Positions 1-5,657 of a stretch of DNA of 9,721 nt are shown one piece after another (within the stretch, counting starts at the first letter, position 1; the number at the start of each line of letters is the position of its first letter). The DNA is from CAYPKW01 sp964411425. Its GTDB lineage: Bacteria; Pseudomonadota; Alphaproteobacteria; Dongiales; Dongiaceae. The notes beneath the pieces were generated by a model. The model was not told the DNA's origin and made no database searches. It saw only the letters and a list, made by a program, of their open reading frames with translations. The stretch is from assembly GCA_964411425.1 (NCBI GenBank), contig CAYPKW010000090.1:1-9721 (forward strand), given 5' to 3'. The translations under genes were made by a program, and so were the position numbers.

Positions 1-2285
1 TTGGCGTCGGGCAGCGCCGGCGGCTTGGGCTCGCGCTCGAGGTAGCTGAAGACCAGCTTGCCGTCGACCGCATCGACGCGCACCACGCCGCCCTTCTCCA
101 GCTTGCCGAACAGCAATTCCTCGGCCAACGGCTTCTTGATGTGTTCCTGGATGACGCGGGCGAGCGGCCGCGCGCCATAGAGCGGATCGAAGCCCATCCG
201 CGCCAGCCACTCGCGCGCGGCCTCGGTGAGCTCGATCATGACCTCGCGGTCGGTGAGCTGGCCTTCGAGCTGCAGGATGAACTTGTCGACGACGCGGGCC
301 ACGACCTCGGGCGTCAGGTGCACGAAGCCGATGGTGGCGTCGAGCCGGTTGCGGAACTCCGGCGAGAACATGCGGTTGATGGCCTCCAAATCCTCGCCGA
401 CCCGGGTCTCGCGGCCGAAGCCGATGGCGGGCTTCGCCAGGTCGGCGGCGCCGGCGTTGGTGGTCATGATCAGGATGACGTTGCGGAAGTCCACCGCCTT
501 GCCGTTGTGGTCGGTAAGCTTGCCGTGGTCCATCACCTGCAGCAGCACGCTGAACAAATCCGGATGCGCCTTCTCGATCTCGTCCAACAGCAGCACGGCG
601 TGCGGATGCTGGTCGACGGCGTCGGTCAAGAGGCCGCCCTGATCGAAACCGACGTAGCCCGGCGGCGCGCCCAAGAGGCGCGAGATCGAGTGGCGCTCCA
701 TGTATTCCGACATGTCGAAGCGGATCAGCTCGATGCCCATGCTGCGGGCGAGCTGGCGCGCCACTTCCGTCTTGCCGACGCCGGTCGGGCCCGAGAACAG
801 GTAGCAGCCGATCGGCTTCTCCGGCTCGCGCAGGCCCGCGCGCGCGAGCTTGATGGCGCCGGCGAGGGCCTCGATCGCCTGATCCTGGCCGAACACCATG
901 GACTTGAGGTCGCGATCCAGGTTGTGCAGCACGGTGCGATCGTCGCGCGACACGCTCTTGGGCGGTATGCGCGCGATCTTGGCGACCACCGCCTCCACGT
1001 CCTTTACCGCGATGATCTTCTTGCGCTTGTTCTCCGGCAGCAGCATCTGCGCCGCGCCCACTTCGTCGATCACGTCGATCGCCTTGTCCGGCAGCTTGCG
1101 ATCGTTGATGTAGCGGGCCGCCAATTCGACCGCGCTGCGAATCGCTTCCGCCGTGTAGCGCACCTTGTGGTGTTTCTCGTAATAGGGCTTGAGACCGCGC
1201 AGGATCTTGACCGAGTCCTCGATCGTCGGCTCGTTGATGTCGATCTTCTGGAAGCGGCGCACCAGCGCGCGGTCCTTCTCGAAATAGTTGCGGTACTCCT
1301 TGTAGGTGGTGGACCCGATGCAGCGCAGCGTGCCGGAGGCCAGCGCCGGCTTCAGCAGGTTGGAGGCGTCCATGGCCCCGCCGCTGGTGGCGCCGGCCCC
1401 GATCACCGTGTGGATCTCGTCGACGAACAGGATGGCCCCTTCCATCGATTCGAGTTCCTGGAGGACCGCCTTCAACCGTTCCTCGAAGTCGCCCCGATAG
1501 CGCGTGCCGGCCAAGAGCGAGCCCATGTCGAGGCAGTAGATGGTGGCGCCGCGCAGCACCTCCGGCACCTCGCCGCGCACGATCTTGAGCGCCAGCCCTT
1601 CGGCGATCGCCGTCTTGCCGACGCCGGCCTCGCCGACGTAGAGCGGGTTGTTCTTCGACCGCCGGCACAGGATCTGCATGGTGCGCTCGACCTCCGCCTC
1701 GCGGCCGATCAACGGATCGATGCGCCCGGCGCGCGCCTTCTTGATGAGATTGACGCAATAGGCGTCGAGCGCCTCGGTGCCGGATTTCACCACTCGCTCC
1801 GCCGCGGCGTCGGCATCGGCGCCGTGCACGCGCCGGCTCTCCGACCGGGCCCGCGCCTTGGCGATGCCATGGCTGATGTAGTTGACGGCGTCCAGGCGCG
1901 ACATCTCCTGCTCCTGCAGGAAAAAGACGGCATGGCTTTCGCGCTCGGAGAACAGGGCGACCAGGACGTTCGCTCCCGTCACCTCCTCGCGGCCCGAGGA
2001 TTGCACATGGATGGCGGCGCGCTGCAGCACGCGCTGGAAGCCCGCCGTCGGCTTGGGGTCGCCGACGCCGTCGCCGACCAGATTAGCGAGCTGGTTGTCG
2101 ACGTACTCGGCTACCTCGCGCCGCAGCCGGTCGATCTCGAGGTTGCAGGCGCGCATGACCGCGACGGCGTCCTGATCCTCGCTCAATGCCAGCAGCAGGT
2201 GCTCCAGCGTCGCGTAGGCATGACGCCGCTGTCCCGCCAGCGCGAGCGCCCGGTGCAGGGTCTTTTCCAGATTCGCCGACAGCAT
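1..2285 (-). CDS. clpA: ATP-dependent Clp protease ATP-binding subunit ClpA (3' end cut by window)
   Basis: Hsp100/AAA+ unfoldase that feeds folded substrates into the ClpP peptidase in the cytoplasm; with ClpS it degrades N-degron proteins. 761 codons are visible and the frame runs off the left edge. Family members are about 755-790 aa, so only a short C-terminal tail is missing. Seen in the translation: an N-domain (about 1-145, the ClpS docking domain); NBD1 with Walker A GEAGVGKT at 218-225 and Walker B ILFVDEIHT; NBD2 with Walker A GPTGVGKT at 499-506 and Walker B LLLDEIEKA; a GAPPGYVG pore-loop segment; and a ClpP-docking loop IGF at 621-623. The IGF loop marks it as ClpA rather than ClpB. 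The ATG is 6 bp after the clpS stop, with purine-rich AAGG ahead of it inside the clpS end, so translation is probably coupled. All key residues are intact. Confidence 0.97.
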   Translation of the reverse strand, partial: MLSANLEKTLHRALALAGQRRHAYATLEHLLLALSEDQDAVAVMRACNLEIDRLRREVAEYVDNQLANLVGDGVGDPKPTAGFQRVLQRAAIHVQSSGREEVTGANVLVALFSERESHAVFFLQEQEMSRLDAVNYISHGIAKARARSESRRVHGADADAAAERVVKSGTEALDAYCVNLIKKARAGRIDPLIGREAEVERTMQILCRRSKNNPLYVGEAGVGKTAIAEGLALKIVRGEVPEVLRGATIYCLDMGSLLAGTRYRGDFEERLKAVLQELESMEGAILFVDEIHTVIGAGATSGGAMDASNLLKPALASGTLRCIGSTTYKEYRNYFEKDRALVRRFQKIDINEPTIEDSVKILRGLKPYYEKHHKVRYTAEAIRSAVELAARYINDRKLPDKAIDVIDEVGAAQMLLPENKRKKIIAVKDVEAVVAKIARIPPKSVSRDDRTVLHNLDRDLKSMVFGQDQAIEALAGAIKLARAGLREPEKPIGCYLFSGPTGVGKTEVARQLARSMGIELIRFDMSEYMERHSISRLLGAPPGYVGFDQGGLLTDAVDQHPHAVLLLDEIEKAHPDLFSVLLQVMDHGKLTDHNGKAVDFRNVILIMTTNAGAADLAKPAIGFGRETRVGEDLEAINRMFSPEFRNRLDATIGFVHLTPEVVARVVDKFILQLEGQLTDREVMIELTEAAREWLARMGFDPLYGARPLARVIQEHIKKPLAEELLFGKLEKGGVVRVDAVDGKLVFSYLEREPKPPALPDA

Positions 2286-2291
2286 CGGGCC

Positions 2292-2618
2292 TTATTCCTT
2301 TTCCAGGGTGCACTGCAACGGATGTTCGTGGCGGCGCGCGAACTCGACGACCTGGTTCACCTTGGTCTCGGCAACCTCGTAGGTGTAGACGCCGCAGATT
2401 CCGACGCCGCGCCGATGCACGTGCAGCATGATGCGCGTCGCATCCTCATGGCTTTTGCCGAAGAACCGCTCGAGCACATGCACCACGAACTCCATCGGCG
2501 TGTAGTCGTCGTTGAGCAGAAGCACCTTGTACATCGAGGGCTTCTTGGTCTTGGGCTTGCTCTTCACCAGGGTGCCCGTACCCGGGTCGTCCCGGCGAGT
2601 GATATCGCGGTCGCTCAT
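2292..2618 (-). CDS. clpS: ATP-dependent Clp protease adaptor protein ClpS
   Basis: Small cytoplasmic adaptor that binds N-degron substrates (N-terminal Leu, Phe, Tyr, Trp) and hands them to the ClpA N-domain. The protein is 108 aa, normal for the family. Residues 1-28 form a flexible, charged N-terminal extension needed for delivery; the folded core begins at about M29. The substrate pocket signature LLNDDYTPMEFVV is present, with N36, D37 and D38 as alpha-amino ligands and a conserved His at 68 in HVHRRG. The ClpA-binding face carries CGVYTYEVAETKV (75-87), and the chain ends in the typical HPLQCTLEKE. It is the first gene of a clpS-clpA operon. No good Shine-Dalgarno precedes the chosen ATG (only GGGCGG directly adjacent). 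The start is preferred because alphaproteobacterial ClpS proteins carry a similar N-terminal extension; M29 is a less likely alternative. Confidence 0.97.
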   Translation of the reverse strand: MSDRDITRRDDPGTGTLVKSKPKTKKPSMYKVLLLNDDYTPMEFVVHVLERFFGKSHEDATRIMLHVHRRGVGICGVYTYEVAETKVNQVVEFARRHEHPLQCTLEKE

Positions 2619-2972
2619 CCGCCCAACAAGCCGTCATCCCAACCTAGGTCATCCGGCCGCCCGTGCACATCATATTAAATCGCGGCCGTCGCGGCAAAGC
2701 CCCGTTCGCGGATGGCGCGACGGCGCGGCTGGCGCACCGCTTGCGGTCGAGGCCGCCCGCCGTCCTGGTCCACGCCATGCTGCGCCGCACAAGCCACATG
2801 ACCGCCGACTCGTAAATGTCTCAACCGACGAGTATATACGATTCGATTCTTGTGTTGCACCGCAGAAATTTGCAACCATGACGGACGCCGCCTGGACAGC
2901 GGTCGTCGATCGGCGGGGGCTCGACCGGCTTTGCGCAAGATGACGCGTCGAGCGCCGTCGGCGGGGGCGGAG

Positions 2973-2987
2973 TTAAGGCAAAGTTAA
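2973..2987 (+). promoter_or_regulatory. Putative CtrA binding box
   Basis: Two TTAA tetramers (2973-2976 and 2984-2987) are separated by exactly 7 bases. This is the published spacing of the full CtrA site TTAA-N7-TTAA(C) of alphaproteobacterial cell-cycle promoters; the final C is T here. The box ends 25 bp before the predicted -35 of the carboxypeptidase gene and lies in otherwise GC-rich DNA, where TTAA is uncommon. CtrA control of the downstream gene is an inference. Confidence 0.55.
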
Positions 2988-3012
2988 TCTCGCGCTGGTA
3001 CGGGGACATGCA

Positions 3013-3041
3013 TGGACAACGATTCCGAGTTTACCTAGTAT
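3013..3041 (+). promoter_or_regulatory. Predicted sigma70-like promoter of the carboxypeptidase gene
   Basis: A -35 hexamer TGGACA (3013-3018, 5 of 6 to consensus) and a -10 hexamer TAGTAT (3036-3041, 4 of 6) are separated by 17 bp. The expected transcription start is near 3048, giving a leader of about 37 nt ending in the purine-rich Shine-Dalgarno GGGAGAGGGGGA (3067-3078) before ATG 3085. A GATTC (GANTC) methylation site lies in the spacer at 3021-3025. Confidence 0.5.
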
Positions 3042-3084
3042 CGAATGCGACCCGAGTCGTGGCATCGGGAGAGGGGGAAGCAGG

Positions 3085-4449
3085 ATGGCGGATTCTGCGG
3101 ACCGCGGGGTGGCGGTTCCGTCGCGTCGAGCGATCGGCTTCTTTGCGGCGCTCGTCGGCCTCGTGCTGGCGCAGGCGCCTACGGCCCAGGCCGGCACCAG
3201 CGCGGCCATCGTGATCGACGCGGCATCCGGCACGGTGCTGTACGAATCCAACGCCGACGCCCGCGCCTATCCGGCGTCGCTCACCAAGATGATGACCCTC
3301 TACATGCTCTTCGAGGCCCTCGAAAGCGGCCGCCAGCGGCTCGACAAGCGGCTCGAAGTGTCGCGCCACGCCGCCAGCATGGGGGAGACCAACATCGACC
3401 TGCGCCGTGGCGACGGGCTCACCGTCGAGCAGGCGATCCGCGCCATCGTCGTCCGTTCCGCGAACGACGCTTCGGCCGTGGTGGCCGAGGCGCTCGGCGG
3501 CGGCGAGGGCAAGTTCGCCGAGATGATGACCGGCAAGGCGCGGCGCCTCGGCATGACGCAGACCCGTTTTCGCAACGCTTCCGGCCTGCCGGACCCCGCG
3601 CAACGGACCACGGCCCGGGACATCGCCATCCTGGCGCGCGCGTTGCTGACCGATTTCCCACAGTATTACCGGTACTTCAACGAGCGGAAGTTCTCCTTCC
3701 GGGGGCGCACCTACATCAGCCACAATCGCCTGATGGGGGCCTACCCGGGCGCCGATGGCCTGAAGACCGGGTACATCCGCGCCTCGGGCTACAACCTCGC
3801 CGCCTCGGCCAAACGCGACGGACGGCGCGTCATCGTGGTCGTCCTGGGTGGCCGCTCGGCCGGCGCGCGCGACATCCAGACGGCACGCCTGCTCGACAAG
3901 GGGTTTGCCACGCTGCGCAAGCAGGCGGCCGTTCGCTCGGCAGGCGCGGACGGCGCAGCGGCGCAAGAGGGCAAGACCGTGAGCGCGTCAACGACGCAGT
4001 TGGCAACGCCGCCGCCCGCCAAACCCGTCCGGGCGAGCGTGGCCGCCGCGGATTTGCCGCTCCCAGGCAGCAAGCCCGTTCTGGTCGCAGCCGCCGATCC
4101 GGCGGTGGCACCGGCGCCGAATCCGGGCGATACAAGGGCGCCGGCCCTCGACCCCGGCCGCGAGCGGCTGGTTACCGGCGGGCGCTGGGCCATTCAAGTC
4201 GGCGCCTATAGCAAGTTCGCGCCGGCGCACGCCGCCGCGCAGAAGGCGATGAAGGTTCTCGCGAGGCTGCTGGCCGGCGGGCGCATCGTCATCGACGAGC
4301 GGCCGGGCGAGAACGGCATGCTCTATCGCGCGCGCATCGCCGGCTTGACGCAGAAGATGGCACAGGCGGCGTGCCGGGAACTCAAGTCGAAGAAGAACGG
4401 CTGCCTGGTGTTCTCCCCCGGTACCGCCATGGCGATGTCGAGCAATTGA
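3085..4449 (+). CDS. D-alanyl-D-alanine carboxypeptidase (PBP5/6-like, family S11) with C-terminal SPOR domain
   Basis: Periplasmic penicillin-binding protein that removes the terminal D-Ala from peptidoglycan pentapeptides. 454 aa. A signal peptide is visible (hydrophobic 17-30, probable cleavage after AQA-36). The peptidase domain, about 37-285, has all three serine-penicillin-binding motifs: SLTK (65-68, nucleophile S65), SAN (125-127) and KTG (227-229). Residues about 285-362 are a Pro/Ala/Ser-rich linker. From about 367 a SPOR domain begins (WAIQVGAYSKFAPAHAAA), which in other proteins binds denuded glycan strands at the division septum. There is no PBP5 C-terminal beta domain and no obvious amphipathic membrane anchor, so SPOR probably supplies localisation. 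The start is supported by GGGAGAGGGGGA 6 bp upstream. The last 17 codons plus the stop lie in a direct repeat shared with 5239-5418, so the extreme C-terminus may have been altered. Divergent from clpS; a CtrA-type box lies upstream. Confidence 0.95.
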   Translation: MADSADRGVAVPSRRAIGFFAALVGLVLAQAPTAQAGTSAAIVIDAASGTVLYESNADARAYPASLTKMMTLYMLFEALESGRQRLDKRLEVSRHAASMGETNIDLRRGDGLTVEQAIRAIVVRSANDASAVVAEALGGGEGKFAEMMTGKARRLGMTQTRFRNASGLPDPAQRTTARDIAILARALLTDFPQYYRYFNERKFSFRGRTYISHNRLMGAYPGADGLKTGYIRASGYNLAASAKRDGRRVIVVVLGGRSAGARDIQTARLLDKGFATLRKQAAVRSAGADGAAAQEGKTVSASTTQLATPPPAKPVRASVAAADLPLPGSKPVLVAAADPAVAPAPNPGDTRAPALDPGRERLVTGGRWAIQVGAYSKFAPAHAAAQKAMKVLARLLAGGRIVIDERPGENGMLYRARIAGLTQKMAQAACRELKSKKNGCLVFSPGTAMAMSSN

Positions 4450-4575
4450 CGGAGCCGGGCCGCTGCCTGCCCTCCAGCGGCAGGCACAAAAAATCGACAA
4501 TGAACCCCATGCGAAGCGGGATTTCTCGCTGGGCCCGGCGCGCGGCGGGGACCGGCAATCGCCCTGCCACCGGAT
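4398..4575 (+). repeat. Long direct repeat, left copy (contains the 3' end of the carboxypeptidase gene)
   Basis: 178 bp matching 5239-5418 in the same orientation at about 85% identity by manual alignment, with two 1-nt gaps. The best-conserved block is the first 60 bp, from CGGCTGCCTGG through the stop codon region (GAGCAATTGACGGA). Similarity ends abruptly on both sides, at CGG on the left and CGGAT on the right. The pair encloses the higBA operon. Confidence 0.85.
4459..4486 (+). terminator. Stem-loop after the carboxypeptidase gene (possible 3' end structure)
   Basis: Ten bases after the stop codon two mutually exclusive perfect stems can form: GCCGCTG/CAGCGGC (4459-4465 with 4475-4481) or TGCCTGCC/GGCAGGCA (4464-4471 with 4479-4486). 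The plus-strand transcript continues with A residues rather than U, so this is not a classical intrinsic terminator. A role in RNA protection or Rho-linked termination is only possible. Confidence 0.3.
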
Positions 4576-4586
4576 CACAAACTTCG

Positions 4587-4622
4587 TAACGCCTTGCGTT
4601 ATATGACGTGATACGTTATAGT
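4587..4622 (+). promoter_or_regulatory. higBA promoter with two palindromic operators
   Basis: The -35 TTGCGT (4594-4599) and -10 TATAGT (4617-4622) are separated by 17 bp. A perfect inverted repeat TAACGC-CTT-GCGTTA (4587-4601) covers the -35. A second imperfect one, TATGACGT-GAT-ACGTTATA (4602-4620, one mismatched pair), fills the spacer and overlaps the -10. This is the expected layout for autorepression by a HigA-type antitoxin. The predicted transcription start falls at about 4628-4630, at the toxin GTG. Confidence 0.7.
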
Positions 4623-4627
4623 GCCTC

Positions 4628-4912
4628 GTGATCAAGGGCTTTGCCGACCGTGAGACCGAGCAAATCTGGGGCGGTCGGCGGAGGCCCCGCCTGCCGGGCG
4701 ATATCCAGGCGGTCGCGCTGCGGAAGCTGCGTATGTTGAACCGGGCGCGGGCGCTCGCGGACCTGCGGGTGCCGCCCGGCAACCGACTGGAGGCGCTCAA
4801 GGGCGACCGAACGGGGCTTTTCAGCATTCGTATCAACGACCGGTGGCGCATCTGCTTCACCTGGAGCGAAGGAGGGCCGAGCGATGTCGAGATCGTCGAC
4901 TACCATGGCTAA
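4628..4912 (+). CDS. higB: HigB-type toxin of type II toxin-antitoxin system (RelE/ParE superfamily)
   Basis: Predicted ribosome-dependent mRNA endonuclease that cleaves translated mRNAs until bound by its antitoxin. 94 aa, full length for HigB (about 92-94). Seen: the N-terminal MIKGFADRETE typical of the family, LPGDIQAVALRKLRMLN, then RLEALKGDRTGLFSIRIND, RWRICF, and the C-terminal VDYHG. K58, R74, D91, Y92 and H93 match positions implicated in catalysis or RNA binding in the Proteus HigB family, so the toxin looks intact. The start is GTG 4628: an in-frame TAG at 4619-4621 rules out anything upstream, and no Shine-Dalgarno is present. The toxin precedes the antitoxin and overlaps it, the usual hig order. 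The operon lies between two long direct repeats, which suggests an accessory module. Confidence 0.95.
   Translation: MIKGFADRETEQIWGGRRRPRLPGDIQAVALRKLRMLNRARALADLRVPPGNRLEALKGDRTGLFSIRINDRWRICFTWSEGGPSDVEIVDYHG
4869..4876 (+). promoter_or_regulatory. Strong ribosome binding site for higA
   Basis: AAGGAGGG inside the 3' end of higB lies 7 nt before ATG 4884. It selects that start over ATG 4905, which has no comparable site. It contrasts with the toxin gene, which has no Shine-Dalgarno; this would favour antitoxin synthesis over toxin synthesis from the shared mRNA. Confidence 0.75.
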
Positions 4913-5204
4913 GGGTGCCTTGCTGCCCAACCCGCATCCAGGCGAAATCCTGCTCGAGGAGTTCTTGAAGCCGATGGGGCTGAGCCAGAACGGGCTTGCC
5001 AGGGCGATCCGCGTGCCGCCCCGGCGCATCAACGAGATCGTGCTCGCCAAGCGTTCGGTCACGGCGGACACGGACCTCCGACTCGCCCGCTATTTCGGCG
5101 TGTCCGAGGGATTCTTCCTCGGGCTCCAGGTCGATCACGACCTCATGCAGCGGCGCCGGCAGATCGAGCGAGAGCTCGGGACGATCAAGACCCGGGCGGC
5201 TTGA
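4884..5204 (+). CDS. higA: HigA-type antitoxin, XRE-family HTH protein
   Basis: Antitoxin that binds and neutralises HigB and, through its helix-turn-helix, represses the operon. 106 aa. After a short N-terminal stretch the family hallmark NPHPGEILLEEFLKPMGLSQ appears (16-35). The XRE HTH follows, roughly 23-80: LSQNGLARAI as helix 2, PPRRINEIVLAKR (45-57) as helix 3, then DTDLRLARYFGVSEGFFLGLQ. The C-terminal helix (about 83-104) is highly charged. It overlaps higB by 29 nt if ATG 4884 is used (supported by AAGGAGGG) or by 8 nt with ATG 4905, the start that would give the more common MAK N-terminus. The candidate operators are the palindromes at 4587-4620. Confidence 0.94.
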   Translation: MSRSSTTMAKGALLPNPHPGEILLEEFLKPMGLSQNGLARAIRVPPRRINEIVLAKRSVTADTDLRLARYFGVSEGFFLGLQVDHDLMQRRRQIERELGTIKTRAA

Positions 5205-5238
5205 TTTCGCCTTTGTAGGCCGCTCCTGCCGAGCCGTG

Positions 5239-5418
5239 CGGCTGCCTGGAGTTCTCCCCCGGTACCGCCCATGGCGATGTCGAGCAATTGACGGAACCGG
5301 GCCGCCGCACGCCCTCCAGCGGCGAGTCCAAGAAAATCGACGATCGACCCCATGCCAAGCGGGAATTCTCGCTGGGCGCGGCGCCCAGCGGCGACCGCCG
5401 ATCGCCCTACACCCGGAT
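5239..5418 (+). repeat. Long direct repeat, right copy (degenerate copy of the carboxypeptidase 3' end)
   Basis: 180 bp, same orientation as 4398-4575 and about 85% identical by manual alignment. The part matching coding sequence is not a gene: relative to the left copy it carries an extra C (GCCCATGG instead of GCCATGG) that shifts the frame before the stop. It starts 34 bp after the higA stop. Left and right boundaries are sharp (CGGCTGCC and CGGAT). Confidence 0.85.
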
Positions 5419-5514
5419 GTAGGGGTCGTCGCCCGGCGAGGCAGCCGCCACCGGACAGGCCGCCGCGCTAATCCGATATCGATTCACCATGTCAAACAAC
5501 GGCGACGCAAGGAT

Positions 5515-5555
5515 GCCGCCGGCCAAGGGCTCGGTTTCGGCCTTTCGCCGGCGGC
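5515..5555. terminator. GC-rich hairpin between convergent genes
   Basis: Perfect 9-bp inverted repeat GCCGCCGGC (5515-5523) / GCCGGCGGC (5547-5555), with an inner AAGG/CCTT pairing in the 23-nt loop. It lies about 310 bp past the higA stop and about 100 bp past the stop of the minus-strand gene. No U-tract follows on either strand, so intrinsic termination is not shown. Confidence 0.3.
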
Positions 5556-5623
5556 GAGGCGCATAATAGGAATATTCTCTGACCCGTCAAGCCGCAAGAT
5601 AGCGGTTCGCTAATCGGTCGGAA

Positions 5624-5646
5624 GAAAAGGGAAGCGTCCCCTTTTC
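5624..5646 (+). repeat. REP-like palindrome, copy A
   Basis: 23 bp identical to 6949-6971. It forms a 7-bp stem AAAAGGG-N7-CCCTTTT (5625-5645) and lies 11 bp after the stop codon of the minus-strand envelope gene. The A-tract, stem and T-tract arrangement could act as a weak bidirectional terminator. Copies at three places beside unrelated genes suggest a dispersed repeat. Confidence 0.7.
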
Positions 5647-5657
5647 ACCATAGGCCT

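Larger units (their letters stand above)
2619..3084. other. Divergent intergenic region between clpS and the carboxypeptidase gene
   Basis: No credible gene was found in these 466 bp; the open frames here lack family features and overlap one another on both strands. The region contains the separately listed CtrA box and carboxypeptidase promoter on its right side. On the left, an AT-rich island at about 2668-2683 (TAATAT on the minus strand, 2672-2677) could be the clpS -10 element, but no convincing -35 lies 16-18 bp upstream. GANTC sites, the CcrM methylation target in alphaproteobacteria, occur at 2807, 2840, 2845, 3021 and 3054; those at 2840 and 2845 abut in tandem. A 6-bp inverted repeat ACTCGT/ACGAGT (2808-2813 and 2828-2833) has unknown meaning. 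Confidence 0.6.
5205..5657. other. Intergenic region between convergent higA and the unknown envelope gene
   Basis: No credible gene was seen in these 453 bp. It holds, left to right, a short unique stretch, the right copy of the long direct repeat (5239-5418), about 95 bp with no recognisable content, a GC-rich hairpin (5515-5555) and a REP-like palindrome (5624-5646). The flanking genes converge here, so 3' end structures are expected. Confidence 0.6.

Noticed and set aside
141..2678. An 845-codon open frame on the plus strand, plus several shorter ones in the same stretch
   Set aside because: It runs antisense through clpA and clpS. Its translation is rich in Arg, Ala, Asp, His and Val with no domain, as expected for the mirror frame of a GC-rich gene. 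ClpA and ClpS are unambiguous on the other strand.
2512..2943. A 143-codon plus-strand frame starting inside clpS and crossing the intergenic region
   Set aside because: Its first part mirrors clpS, it has no family features, no good ribosome binding site, and competing frames exist on the other strand.
3031..3966. A 311-codon minus-strand frame antisense to the carboxypeptidase gene
   Set aside because: It is the mirror frame of a gene whose catalytic motifs and signal peptide are clear.
4996..5613. A 205-codon plus-strand frame overlapping higA and the right repeat
   Set aside because: It starts inside higA in another frame, is Arg/Ser/Pro-rich without domains, and crosses the repeat and the hairpin.
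5205..5657. Possible transposase or integrase remnant next to the right direct repeat
   Set aside because: No frame here shows a DDE, HUH or tyrosine recombinase motif.
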